A stretch of DNA of 64,000 nucleotides from Acidimicrobiia bacterium (GTDB lineage Bacteria > Actinomycetota > Acidimicrobiia > IMCC26256 > JAGNEX01): positions 806,001 to 870,000 of the forward strand of contig JACJWE010000002.1 of the NCBI GenBank assembly GCA_020637365.1. Direction: 5' to 3'. Shown here piece by piece: positions 8,770-17,696 of the stretch. Position numbers and translations under genes: made by a program. The notes under the pieces are model-generated. The model saw only the letters and a program-made list of their open reading frames with translations, was not told where the DNA came from and ran no database searches. Each line of letters opens with the position of its first letter. Within the stretch, counting starts at the first letter, position 1.

Positions 8770-8936
8770 GGCGGGTCTGGTATCCCTGTGGCACGTGGTA
8801 GCGCGTTACCTGGCACAGGACGGGGTGCGTGGTGTGGATCTCTTCGCCGCGAAGAGTCGCCGCTCCTGATCAGCGCCCTGAGGCGTGAGTCGATGCGTTC
8901 GGCGTCCGCGATCATCGGGCCGGAATCGACGATCAT
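8770..8936 (-). pseudogene. VapC toxin, 3'-truncated
   Basis: ATG at 8936 overlaps the antitoxin stop (ATGA, 8933-8936). It reads MIVDSGPMIADAERIDSRLR, a proper PIN first strand with Asp4, then shifts frame to LRGEEIHTTHPVLCQVTRYH and ends without the central and C-terminal acidic motifs, at the point where the small-peptide cassette with its terminator begins. Sequence around 8810-8910 resembles 8040-8130 in the neighbouring VapC relic. The toxin is not functional. Confidence 0.6.
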
Positions 8937-9184
8937 CGAGGTGCCCCCTGACGGTCGAGTACCCGGTGGGCCCATTCCATGTGGTCTGTGTCGATCGGCC
9001 CGTCGTCGGCCTCCCATCCGTCGATGAAATCGAGGAGTGCTCGAGAGCGCCGCCGCCGCTTGGCTTCTGAAATCAGGGCCGGTTTGATCGCAAGTGTCTT
9101 CGCCCCGTCGGTCGCCACGAGCTCTGCGAGGTCGGCCTTCATCTCGTCATCGAAGTTGATCGTCGTCTTGGTTGCCATTTTCAT
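8933..9184 (-). CDS. VapB-type antitoxin
   Basis: An 83-aa protein with MATKTTINFDDEMKADLAEL (start either at the first Met or two residues later), a short strand and helix typical of ribbon-helix-helix antitoxins, then a charged basic middle (SEAKRRRRSRALLDFIDGW) and an acidic tail. It directly precedes and overlaps a VapC start by 4 nt. The antitoxin frame is intact although its toxin is truncated, a common orphan-antitoxin outcome. Confidence 0.65.
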   Translation of the reverse strand: MKMATKTTINFDDEMKADLAELVATDGAKTLAIKPALISEAKRRRRSRALLDFIDGWEADDGPIDTDHMEWAHRVLDRQGAPR

Positions 9185-9532
9185 GTGGTCAAAGGACCGT
9201 ACCTAGCCCCACATGAGAATGGCATCGGCCTCGATCTGCAGCGGGACCGCTTCGGTCGAGGCACACTCCGGCTACGCGCGTGTGCGGATCGATCCCGACC
9301 GACAACGCTGGTCGTCGGTGGGCGGGCAGAGGCACCGGTCGCTCGTCGAAAGTGCAGAATTCTGCCCGGCCCCTCGGGCGGTTCGCTGGCGTCGAAGCTT
9401 CCAGCACGTTTCGAGGTGCAAACCCGCGCACGGGACGATCCGAATAAAGCAACGCTAAGGCAGGGCAACATCCCTGGTTGAGAACGTATCCTTGGAGCCA
9501 TAACACCCCCTCCGCTTCGTCGGCGGGGACCC
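9185..9532. other. Spacer without recognised gene
   Basis: No supported gene. A plus-strand frame around 9215-9330 contains HSGYARVRIDPDRQRWSSVG, faintly like the GYAGVWIDRDQHDGW segment of the lipoprotein at 3543-4649, so the region could hold a degraded paralogue of that domain. The resemblance is short and the surrounding frames are not convincing. Confidence 0.3.
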
Positions 9533-9559
9533 GGGACCCACTCCTCGTGAGTGGGTCCC
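9533..9559. terminator. Strong hairpin downstream of NYN gene
   Basis: GGGACCCACTC (9533-9543) and GAGTGGGTCCC (9549-9559) form a perfect 11-bp stem with loop CTCGT. It lies 3 bp beyond the 3' end of the minus-strand NYN-domain gene, so it probably ends that transcript, although no clear T tract follows on the minus strand; the plus side has TGCTATTT. Confidence 0.6.
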
Positions 9560-9561
9560 TG

Positions 9562-10395
9562 CTATTTCCAGGCCGCAGGGCGCTCAAGTGTTTGTACCTG
9601 GTCAGGCATCCGCACGATGTCGGGCATCTGGCACTGTCGTACCAAATCCCGTCTGAGGGGCCTTGCCAGGCTGGGAACCCGGTTGAGATCCCTGGAGACA
9701 GACTCAGCAGGGCTAAAGACCCAGACCGTGTGACCGTCCCCGACTGCCAACTCAACGGCGGGGGACAGGTCAGAGTCGTTCGAGACAAGGATCGCTTTCG
9801 TGCAGGTCCCCTTATAGAAATCGCGCAGCAGGTGAGATGCAATGGCGACGTCGGTGAACTTTTCCTGGGGGAGTCGAACGCGTACTTTCCAAGGCCGATC
9901 GTCGTGGCTAGCAAAGTGCTCACCGAACTCCTTGAGGACCTCCACGGGCAACCGTGGGCGGAAGCGATCGCTCCAGTCGTGTTGGGTTGAAACGGTGCGC
10001 CAAAGGTCGGGGACCTGGAACTTGCCCTCGAAAACGTCGACGCCAGAAGCGCGGACTGCTTGGATAAAAACTCGCTGTCGCCGGACTGACGCAGGGTCCT
10101 CAGCCGCCTTCTCGGAGATCTGTCAAGTGAAGTACTCGGTCCGAGACACCTTCCCTCCGGCAGGCGGAAGATGTGAAGCGAATTCGGTGAAGTCGACCCA
10201 TTTGAGAGTTGGTTGGCCGCGGAGGACGGCGTTGTAGAAGTTGAGGCCGTCGATGTAGATCATCCACTCGTTGGTCGCGCTGGCGCACTGCCCGCTGGAG
10301 CTGGCAGCCTCGCCTTCATTAGTAGGGGCGGCGGGCTCGGTTGGAGCATTGTCGTGACCGTTCCTGTCGTAGTGCGTAGGTGCTTTACCTGTCAT
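9562..10395 (-). pseudogene. NYN-domain (LabA-like) RNase with in-frame TGA
   Basis: From ATG 10395, after a low-complexity leader, the NYN fold begins EWMIYIDGLNFYNAVLRG (first Asp), continues LKWVDFTEFASHLPPAG, and after codon 90 hits TGA at 10125-10123. The same frame then continues without interruption through QISEKAAEDPASVRRQR, FVQ-type core strands, KFTDVAIASHLLRDFYKG (acidic motif) and AILVSNDSDLSPAVELA (third Asp motif) to 9562. NYN proteins are PIN-like metal-dependent RNases. A single nonsense codon in an otherwise complete 277-codon frame suggests recent inactivation or a sequencing error. Confidence 0.75.
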
Positions 10396-10577
10396 ATCGC
10401 ACAGCCTATGGAGTTCGAGTTCGATACAGTCTCGCCGATGATCTCGAGCGGCCCTTCGGCGGCGCGTTGTCGCGTCTAATCAGCGTCGACGCGTTCGCGG
10501 CCGCCTGCCACCAGGTCCTAGAGTCGTTGACTCGCTTCGAGAGTGTCGGCAACGCGCAGGTCGTCGTTGCGACTCAC
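10392..10577 (-). pseudogene. HepT (HEPN toxin) remnant with two in-frame stops
   Basis: A GTG at 10577 overlaps the MntA stop (GTGA). The frame reads SRNDDLRVADTLEASQRL, stop, DLVAGGRERVDAD, stop, TRQRAAEGPLEIIGETVS. This matches the N-terminal half of HepT/DUF86 HEPN toxins (D-x-L-E-A-x-x-R-I, then F-V-x-G-R, then A-V-x-x-x-L-E-I-I-G-E-A). The C-terminal half with the R-x4-x6-H RNase motif is missing, and the remnant runs into the start of the NYN gene. Clearly dead. Confidence 0.6.
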
Positions 10578-10759
10578 AGCGGCAGGGCCTCCTGGCTGAT
10601 GTGATCGTCTCGCTCCTTGAGTCCGTCGACGGATACGACGTCGACGTCGACACCCAGGAGCGAAGCAAGAGCATCCTCAAGATCCATCAGATCATCGGTC
10701 AACGGCAGGTAAGGAACGTTCCGTGCGGTGGCTTCTCCCAGCGACAACGATGGTCCCAT
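10574..10759 (-). pseudogene. MntA nucleotidyltransferase antitoxin, C-terminal remnant
   Basis: Reads SLSLGEATARNVPYLPLTDD then LMDLEDALASLLGVDVDVVS and VDGLKERDDHISQEALPL. In MntA antitoxins the pattern is GS-x-ARGEA...D-x-D-L, L-x-D-L-x-x-x-L-E-x-x-L-G-x-x-V-D-L-V, and a final I-x-x-E-A-x-P-L. The catalytic GSxARG and DxD motifs are degraded here and the N-terminus is missing. MntA normally adds AMP to HepT; its coupling with the HepT remnant by a GTGA overlap identifies the pair. Confidence 0.6.
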
Positions 10760-10827
10760 GCGTCAAGCTCATCTCCGGGGATTGAGGCAGCTGTTTCGCT
10801 CGTTCAGTTGCGAGCTTAGTGCCAGCT

Positions 10828-11262
10828 TCATCGCTGCTCGGCAGCGATGCCAGACGCCGTGAACCTCGTCAAGCACTGTCGACCGCTACTCGGGTCGAAG
10901 AGCGCACCGTCGATCTTGGCGAGGATCGTGTGTCCGTCACGCTGGAGCTCCACATCCAAGAGTGGGTTTAGGTGGCCAATTTCGCGAAGGCGTTGGCAAG
11001 CTGCCACCACGTTGCGGAGTACGAGCGTTCGGCCGACCAACAGCCCCTTTCGAGCATCTCCGCTGGAGCGGCCGTCAGCGCCCGCAAGGGCCAGGAGCCT
11101 CTGAAGGCCTGCGACATCCGCGAGGGTGTACCTAGTCCATTGCCACCGTCGATTAGGCGGCACCGGCGGGAATGGTTCGTCGCCACGGCAGAGTCGTACG
11201 AGGGAAACGAGCTTTCGCATCTGGCGGTACTCGATCGGCCCGAGTCCGAGCGCCCGGTGCAC
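10828..11262 (-). CDS. Hypothetical protein, possibly MerR-like DNA-binding
   Basis: An open minus-strand frame that may extend upstream to about 11330. It contains FFPNEVHRALGLGPIEYRQM, then RLCRGDEPFPPVPPNRRWQW and TRYTLADVAGLQRLLALAGA. The segment R-Y-T-L-A-D-V-A-G-L-x-R-L resembles the helix-turn-helix of MerR-type or small transcription factors, and the C-terminal part (LRNVVAACQRLREIGHLNPL) could be a ligand or dimer helix. No family can be assigned with certainty. It precedes the MntA/HepT remnant in the same direction. Confidence 0.4.
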   Translation of the reverse strand: MHRALGLGPIEYRQMRKLVSLVRLCRGDEPFPPVPPNRRWQWTRYTLADVAGLQRLLALAGADGRSSGDARKGLLVGRTLVLRNVVAACQRLREIGHLNPLLDVELQRDGHTILAKIDGALFDPSSGRQCLTRFTASGIAAEQR

Positions 11263-11699
11263 CTCGTTGGGAAAGAAGACGGGCTCGTCCTGCTTGATTC
11301 GCGTCGAGGGGGCTATCGGTTCATGAGCTGCAAGCGGCTGGCGTGCGGGTCATGGGGTCTTCTCGAAATGCGACCATCGACCAAATCCATAGATTAATCA
11401 GTTATCATATACTAGATGCATAATTTATGTGCTTATGCGACTGGCTTTACCACAACTCGCGCAACTGTTGGCGGATGGTCTCGTCGTTTGAGCTATGTTT
11501 GCCGGTCTGGTCCCGGTCTGGAGCACCACCGCAATACCTCCTGGCCCTAGTCGTAGACGGACGAACAACGAAGAACGCAGGGGTAACCGGTGGATGAAGG
11601 TAACGATGTGCTGATTGGCCGGGCCGTCGGGTCCCTGTCCGACATCCTCGGCGGCGCGAGGCGGCGCAGTGGGAAAGAGGGCAGGCAGCAGAGCGGCGG
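11263..11699. other. AT-rich spacer with possible promoters
   Basis: The stretch 11380-11430 (ATTAATCAGTTATCATATACT then AGATGCATAATTTATG) is markedly AT-rich for this genome and contains TATACT and TATAAT-like hexamers on both strands, so it may hold divergent promoters for the minus-strand gene at 10828-11262 and the plus-strand peptidase relic. No gene was recognised between 11430 and 11700. Confidence 0.35.
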
Positions 11700-13751
11700 T
11701 TGTGTGGAAGCAGGAGGCTCGACGTCTGTGGCCTTTGGCTGCAAACAAGAGGCTACGTGGCCGTGCCGCCCGAAGGGGTGACGAACTTCCTCCCGACCTT
11801 TGCCTGTGAGCAGACCACCCCTGTGTGTGAGCTCACAAACATCGTCACGTCGAGCGGTATTTCGCTATACGAACTGTATCGTCTGTGTGAAAAACCACCT
11901 TGGGGGAAGGCTGCCCCAGCTCCCTGGCCAAAATGCTCGTGTCGGAGAACTCAAAGTCTCTCGCGCCTGAACAGCTCGCAGCGAGCAGGTGTTCAAGAAA
12001 TGTATTGATCCGAAGGCGAGCCACGCACTAGTGGAGCTCAGTTATTTCGACGCCGACTACCGTTCTTTGATCGCCGTGAACCTGGCGAACGCACGTAGCC
12101 CCCGTTGTGGCTACAAACAGGATCGTCTTCTTGAACGTTCCTGGGTCCGATGCTTCGGAGGAATACGACAGGGACCCCAACGGCGCACTGTCAGAAGTTT
12201 TGCGCCCTAGTCGAGTCGGCTGAGGTTTGTGGGTACATGGTCCTCACGCCTAATCCCAGTGCCCTGATTGGCCGGTGCCTTCTTGGTGTTCCCGGTCGCC
12301 ACCCCAAACTCAAGAATAACGCAGCCTCAGTGCGGACAGCGGTTACCGAGTCGATCAACGTCATGGGCTACCAGAAGACGGTGGCAGGTTGCCCCTTTGT
12401 CCAGCAAGACGGCCAACTATTGACTTGTTCGCACGTCGCAGTATGGATGGTGCACTATGCATCCGTATTAGCAGGGCGGTCTGCTCGGCATCTCTTCGGG
12501 GAGTTCCCTGCTTCTCTGAGCGAAGTCCCGGATATCGATAGACAATACCCTCTTCAGGCTTATCGCTTTTTCACGTAACTACTCTGCTTCGAAATTTCTG
12601 CCTGCCGCCAGACCGCGAACATCTCGAGACCATGCACAGTCGGATTCGCAAGGCAGAGTGGTACGACCGAGCGTTTTTGCACGAAACCACAAAGCGCTAT
12701 AGAGAGGCGTACGTCGAAGCGTTCAACACCATTGGGCAAACGTTGGACCCTGGAATGTCCCTGGCGGAGCTACCCGGGACCGCGGCTTGCGCGGAATTCA
12801 CCGCAGCCGTTAGGAAAAGTCTAAAAAAGCGGATAGGGCACATAGCAAGGCTTGGTTGCGCGAGGTTTTGTCGACTTCCACTTGCCAGTACCTCAACTCT
12901 GGTTTTCCCTCTATCCTGATCGTAGGTGACCACGCTCGAGTAATTGTTGGTTACGTGCGAGCGGGTGAGTTGGCCGATAGTGAACGGACAAAGTTTCTGT
13001 CAGAACTTGAGGACCGTGAGGTCGTGGCATTCGTGTGCTCTGACGAAAGTCGCGGACCTTTCGAACTGATTCGAGTTGATTCGCTAGTGGAGAATCTTGT
13101 CCAGCAGCCTGACCAGGTGGATCTCGTAACCCCGCTGCCTCTAGGACTTTCCGTGAAGGGGCTCGATGCTCAGGTGCTTGCTGCGAAGGTATTTGAGGGC
13201 GAGCATCGAGGACGTCAGTAAGAGAAGCGACCAGAAGGTGTGCTGCGACGAGAATGACAAGTGGAACTTCGACAAAAACATCGAGGTGGCTCCGATGTGA
13301 ACTCAGGCAGGGCGACGAGGGCGGGGTGCTGACCTTGCGCACCTATGTCGTCGAAGGCACCGAGTTCAAGATCGGCTTCGCAAATAGATGCAATGACGTT
13401 GTTTGCGTCGATCACGTGCGGCTAGCGGATCTCCCAAAATACGTGTGGGTGGTTGAAGTCATGGATCGCAAACGGCGCGACATGGGCTTGGACAGTGTGG
13501 TCGCTTCTGTGGTGGTCGATGCCACTGATGCCCGGTATCCGACCGAGCGCCTGGATAGCCCAGAATGCCTGATCTGCCACGTGAACGGAGCGATTCAGGT
13601 TGGTCGGCCCAATTTCCCAGGTCCTTGGCTTGTGACCGGGATAAAAGACGATGACGAAGGTCGCTACATGAGTAGTGGATGGTATGACGAGATGCGACTT
13701 CATGATGTTGACGGCCCAATGCGCATGGCTCGATCTAAGCGGGCCGTATAA
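11700..13751 (+). pseudogene. Papain-like cysteine peptidase-type protein, heavily frameshifted
   Basis: Fragments in all three frames read in order YVAVPPEGVTNFLPTFACEQ, SSGISLYELYRLCEK, ASHALVELSYFDADYRSL, VVATNRIVFLNVPGSDASEE, KTVAGCPFVQQDGQLLTCSH with VAVWMVHYASVL, LNSGFPSILIVGDHARVIVG, and a C-terminal part RTYVVEGTEFKIGFANRC with LPKYVWVVEVMDRKRR. The Gln-x6-Cys motif (QDGQLLTC) and a later D-H (GDHARVIVGY) fit the Cys/His pair of papain-fold or C39-like peptidases. Six or more frameshifts. Lower GC and codon use than neighbours suggest foreign origin. Substrate unknown. Confidence 0.5.
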
Positions 13752-13882
13752 ATCGTGGGCGCACTCTTGACTTGGCGCTACGCTGGTTTGCGCGCGTCTC
13801 GTCTTAGCGCTGCCGTGCAAATGACCCCGTCAGATCGCAATTGTGGGGGACAGGGGCACAGCAGATTTCCAGTCGCTTGGTG

Positions 13883-14556
13883 CTAGAAGGCAACGCTGAA
13901 CCCGATGTAGCAGAGGGTGGCTGCGGCTAAGGTGAAAGACGTCAAAGCGACCCTCGTGACCTTGCTTCGAAAGCTGGTCGCTCGGAGGACTAACTGGTAC
14001 GCCGACGCCTGCTGCTCGAGCAGCCGAGCTACGTGCTCAAGGTACTCGCCCTCAGCAGCTGAGTCGGTTGTGTAGAAACTTTCGTCCCTGGCCGCTGTCA
14101 AGTACCACTCTGGGTCCGTGAGCAACGCCGCCTTCGGCCAACTTGCTAGAAGGCATAAGAAGAGACAGATCAGCAATAGAGCGGCTGCGGCCCACGCAGG
14201 GTACTAGGCCAGCAGCGGTAACTTTGGCGGCTACGGACTCGTCGATCGTCAACCCCAGGCCGACGGCGCTGAGTATGGCGCCGCTTAGCGCTATCAGCCG
14301 GTCAACTCTCGCCTCTTGAAACTGGGCGAAAGTCATAGCGCCAGCCAGTTCCAGTTGTAAATTGGCAGCCAGCTTGTCTGCTGGGCAAGGACTCACTCGC
14401 GAGCCTTCCGCAGTATCTTGTGCTTGAGCGATCGGTGAAGTTTGGCGATGCCAGAAAGGCCTAAAGGAGGTGGCTTGGGTTCTGGTGCGTATCTTCCTCA
14501 CCCTCCGTGGGGACCCCGTTGGGGTGACTTACGGGCTCGCCGGACTTGTCTTCCAT
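13883..14556 (-). pseudogene. Small multi-pass membrane protein, frameshifted
   Basis: ATG at 14556 follows GGAGAG and reads MEDKSGEPVSHPNGVPTEGE before a shift near 14480. The next frame reads LELAGAMTFAQFQEARVDRL, then hydrophobic ALSGAILSAVGLGLTI. After another shift near 14190 it reads LLICLFLCLLASW (second helix), a soluble part WYLTAARDESFYTTDSAAE with EYLEHVARLLEQQASAYQLV, and a last helix ALTSFTLAAATLCYIGFSV. The arrangement of an N-terminal helix, two close membrane helices and a coiled region recalls SLATT or PycTM-type effector membrane proteins, but this is only architectural resemblance. Confidence 0.45.
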
Positions 14557-14678
14557 GCGATCTCTCCTGAACCAGGAAGCCGAACTGATCGACCCCGAGC
14601 GGTCCATTCTGCCAGCAGTGAGATACTACTTGATGCGGTTTGGCGGATCGTCGCGCAATCGCAGCGTGCTAGGAGCAC

Positions 14679-16397
14679 TCAAAAAAGGTAGTAGCGCTGG
14701 GCCATGGGGAGGGTTTGGGCGGGGGCTGGTTCGATGAGTTCGCCTTCGATGTGGACGGCGAAGGTGTCGGGGTTGACGGTGACGTCGGGGCAGGCGTCGT
14801 TGCCGGGCATGTCCTTCTTCGCGACGGTACGGCAGTTTTTGACGGGGGCGAGTGGGCGTCGGATGTCGAAGCGGGAGCGGACTTCTGCTTCGGGGCTGTC
14901 TTCCAGGGCGAGGGGTGCGACAAAGTGGACGCTGGTGGCCTGCGCGACAGCCGGAGCGGCGCCGAACATGGGGCGGGGAAAGATCGGTTGCGGTGTGGGG
15001 ATCGATGCGTTGGCGTCGCCCATCTGCGCCCAGGCGATCGCTCCGCCCTTCATCACGAGCCCTGCTCGGACTCCGAAAAACTTGGGGTCCCACAACACCA
15101 GGTCGGCGAGTTTGCCGATCTCTACAGAGCCGACCTCATCGTCGAGGCCGTGCGCGACCGCGGGACAGATCGTGTACTTCGCGACGTAGCGTCGAACCCG
15201 GTTGTTGTCCGCTGCACCGTCGCCTTGCAGAGAACCGCGCCGTTTCTTCATCACGTGCGCGGTTTGCCAGGTGCGGGTGATGACCTCACCGATGCGGCCC
15301 ATCGCTTGACTGTCCGAGCCGATCATCGAAATCGCGCCGATGTCGTGGAGGATGTCTTCGGCGGCCATCGTTGTCCAACGGATCCGGCTCTCAGCGAACG
15401 CCAGGTCTTCGGGGATGGTCGGGTTGAGGTGGTGGCAGACCATCAACATGTCGAGGTGTTCATCGAGCGTGTTGACCGTATGCGGCCGGGTCGGGTTGGT
15501 TGATGAGGGCAGCACATAGGGCTGGCTGACGACGGTGATGATGTCGGGAGCGTGGCCGCCACCAGCACCTTCGGTGTGATACGTGTGGATCGACCGACCG
15601 GCGATCGCCTGCAACGTCGTCTCGACAAACCCCGCCTCGTTCAGCGTGTCGGTGTGGATCGCCGTCTGCACACCGCACTCATCGGACACGGCCAGGCATG
15701 CGTCGATCGCTGCTGGGGTCGTCCCCCAATCCTCATGCAGCTTGAAGCCCGACGCGCCGGCCGCCAACTGGTCACGCAGCGCCTGTGCCGAGACGGTGTT
15801 GCCTTTGCCGAGCAAGGCCACATTGATCGGCCAGCCATCCAGCGCCGCGAGCATCATCCCGATGTTCCACGCCCCGGGCGACACCGTCGTCGCTTTCGTG
15901 CCTTCGGCGGGACCGGTGCCTCCACCGATGATGGTGGTGATACCTGAGGCGATCGCCTCTTCCAATACCTGCGGGCAGATCAGATGGACGTGGGAATCGA
16001 TGGCCCCCGCGGTCAAGATCTTGCCGTTGCCCGCGATGATCTCGGTGTGCGGGCCGATCACCAACGCTGGATCGACGCCGTCGGTCGTATCCGGGTTGCC
16101 CGCCCGGCCGATCCCGACGATGCGCCCATCCCGAACGCCGACATCGGCCTTGATGATGCCCCAATGGTCCAAAATGACTGCGCCGGTGATGACGACATCC
16201 GGGCTGCCTTCCGCTCGGGTCACACACGACTGACCCATCGACTCGCGGATGACTTTGCCGCCGCCGAACACGGCTTCGTCGCCGCCGACGCAATGGTCTT
16301 CGGTGACTTCGATCAGAAGATCGGTGTCAGCCAGGCGAATCCGGTCACCCTTCGTCGGCCCAAACAGCTGCGCATATCTCGCCCGATCGACCTGCAT
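14679..16397 (-). CDS. ureC: Urease alpha (catalytic) subunit UreC
   Basis: A full-length 572-aa catalytic subunit that hydrolyses urea to ammonia and carbamate. All nickel-site residues are visible: His136 and His138 in SHVHLICPQ, the carbamylated Lys219 in GFKLHEDWG, His248 in AIHTDT, His274 in TYHTEGAGGGHAPD, the mobile-flap MVCHH (Cys321, His322) and Asp362 in GSDSQAMGR. The ATG overlaps the ureB stop by one base (TAATG). It is the last intact gene of ureABC; no ureE, ureG or ureD follows in the window and ureF is a relic at 6.9-7.7 kb, so activation needs accessory genes elsewhere. Confidence 0.97.
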   Translation of the reverse strand: MQVDRARYAQLFGPTKGDRIRLADTDLLIEVTEDHCVGGDEAVFGGGKVIRESMGQSCVTRAEGSPDVVITGAVILDHWGIIKADVGVRDGRIVGIGRAGNPDTTDGVDPALVIGPHTEIIAGNGKILTAGAIDSHVHLICPQVLEEAIASGITTIIGGGTGPAEGTKATTVSPGAWNIGMMLAALDGWPINVALLGKGNTVSAQALRDQLAAGASGFKLHEDWGTTPAAIDACLAVSDECGVQTAIHTDTLNEAGFVETTLQAIAGRSIHTYHTEGAGGGHAPDIITVVSQPYVLPSSTNPTRPHTVNTLDEHLDMLMVCHHLNPTIPEDLAFAESRIRWTTMAAEDILHDIGAISMIGSDSQAMGRIGEVITRTWQTAHVMKKRRGSLQGDGAADNNRVRRYVAKYTICPAVAHGLDDEVGSVEIGKLADLVLWDPKFFGVRAGLVMKGGAIAWAQMGDANASIPTPQPIFPRPMFGAAPAVAQATSVHFVAPLALEDSPEAEVRSRFDIRRPLAPVKNCRTVAKKDMPGNDACPDVTVNPDTFAVHIEGELIEPAPAQTLPMAQRYYLF

Positions 16398-16792
16398 TAC
16401 GAATCACCTCTTGAATCGTCGCCCTGTCCGGCGCTGTCCGATGGATCGGCGTCGAGGGGGCCGGCGACCATGCCGCGCAGACCCCGAATGATCCGGTCGC
16501 CACCGAAAGCGACGAGCGATACCGTCCGTTCGATCCCCGGTTCGAACCGCACCGACGTCCCCGCCGGGATCGCCAGCCGAAACCCGCGGGCGGCCTGCCG
16601 GTCGAAGTCGAGTGCAGCGTTCGTCTCAAAGAAATGGAAGTGCGAGCCCACCTGGATCGGACGGTCGCCGGTGTTCGCCACCAGCACCTCGATCACGTCT
16701 CGGCCCGCAAACAATTCCACAGGCTCATCGCCGACGATCGTCTCACCCGGGCGCACTCTGCCAGAACCTTGTGCTGTCTGCATCGCCATCAA
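16397..16792 (-). CDS. ureB: Urease beta subunit UreB
   Basis: 131 aa. Contains GETIVGDEPVELFAGRDVIE then VANTGDRPIQVGSHFHFFET with NAALDFDR and GFRLAIPAGTSVRFEPG, the standard UreB core including the G-S-H-x-H-F segment. It forms the trimer of heterotrimers with UreA and UreC. It overlaps ureA by 4 nt (ATGA) and ureC by 1 nt, so the three are translationally coupled. A C-terminal extension of about 20 residues (ADPSDSAGQGDDSRGDS) is acidic and seems dispensable. Confidence 0.95.
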   Translation of the reverse strand: MMAMQTAQGSGRVRPGETIVGDEPVELFAGRDVIEVLVANTGDRPIQVGSHFHFFETNAALDFDRQAARGFRLAIPAGTSVRFEPGIERTVSLVAFGGDRIIRGLRGMVAGPLDADPSDSAGQGDDSRGDS

Positions 16793-17091
16793 CCGATCGG
16801 CTCGTGCAACGTCACCAACTTGGTGCCGTCGGGAAACGTCGCTTCGATCTGGATCTCGGGGATCAACTCGGCGACGCCATCCATCACATCGGCCCGGGTC
16901 AGCACCGACCGCCCCGCATCCATCAAATCGGCGACGGTGCGGCCCTCACGAGCACCCTCCATGACCCACGCCGACAGCAGCGCCACCGCCTCGGGATGGT
17001 TCAACGCCAACCCTCGCTCTCGACGATCCCTCGCCACCATCGCGGCCAGATAGATCATCAAACGTTCTTGTTCATGCGGCGATAACTGCAT
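16789..17091 (-). CDS. ureA: Urease gamma subunit UreA
   Basis: 100 aa, the usual length. Starts MQLSPHEQERLMIYLAAMVA, then GLALNHPEAVALLSAWVMEG with AREGRTVADLMDAGRSVLTR and ends in MDGVAELIPEIQIEATFPDG with TKLVTLHEPI, all hallmark UreA segments. First gene of the operon; the 17092-17300 region upstream would hold the promoter, but no consensus is evident. Confidence 0.96.
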   Translation of the reverse strand: MQLSPHEQERLMIYLAAMVARDRRERGLALNHPEAVALLSAWVMEGAREGRTVADLMDAGRSVLTRADVMDGVAELIPEIQIEATFPDGTKLVTLHEPIG

Positions 17092-17303
17092 CAGCGCTCC
17101 CGGTCAGATCTGCGACCTCATCGGCGATCGACGGCCAGGCACTCCCGGCCGCTCAGCATGAGGCAAGCAATTTCGCCGGGAATCCTACCGACCCCATGTT
17201 TCGGGTTTATGAGCCCCGGATTTCGTTTGGCCTTCCCGACCGAAATCGACGAGAACGTCGAGGTCGCTGTCCGCCGGGGTGGCACGCGGCCCTGCTCCTA
17301 CGG

Positions 17304-17696
17304 CTACGGCTCGATTCGTTCCACGGACGGAACTCGGTCGATGGCGCGATCAAACGAGGCCACTTGCCCGATCCCGGTGACCTCGGCGCACGCGACCAGG
17401 TAGGCCTCGGCGAAGTCGAGACGGTCGATCTCGTAGATTTCGATCGTGCGCAGGAGGAGGGCAGGGTCGACTGTGACGATGGACGGCAGAGCGAGAAGTG
17501 AGCGCATGGCGGTCGCCACTTGTTGGTGTGGCACTTCGTAGAAGGATTCGAGTACGTAGACCGTCTCGGCGAGCACCAAGTCTGTGAGGTAGAGGCGCTC
17601 AGCCCCAGCGAGGAACATCGACGCGCGCTCAGCCATGTCCGACGGATCGCCAGTGAGATGCCGGACGAAGATGTTCGTGTCGACGAAGCAGCTCAC
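17304..17696 (-). CDS. VapC-family PIN toxin (intact)
   Basis: 130 aa, uninterrupted. Starts MSCFVDTNIFVRHLTGDPSD (first Asp in F-V-D-T-N), has LTDLVLAETVYVLES (Glu of the second motif), and DFAEAYLVACAEVTG followed by VASFDRAIDR (last acidic residues). These are the PIN-domain RNase signatures. Overlaps the AbrB-type antitoxin by ATGA. With no disruption and an intact partner it is likely an active toxin-antitoxin pair. Confidence 0.92.
   Translation of the reverse strand: MSCFVDTNIFVRHLTGDPSDMAERASMFLAGAERLYLTDLVLAETVYVLESFYEVPHQQVATAMRSLLALPSIVTVDPALLLRTIEIYEIDRLDFAEAYLVACAEVTGIGQVASFDRAIDRVPSVERIEP

Noticed and set aside
10123..10125. Selenocysteine TGA in the NYN gene
   Set aside because: NYN proteins do not use Sec, no stem-loop follows the codon in a bacterial SECIS position, and the formate dehydrogenase here uses Cys, so Sec use is not supported.
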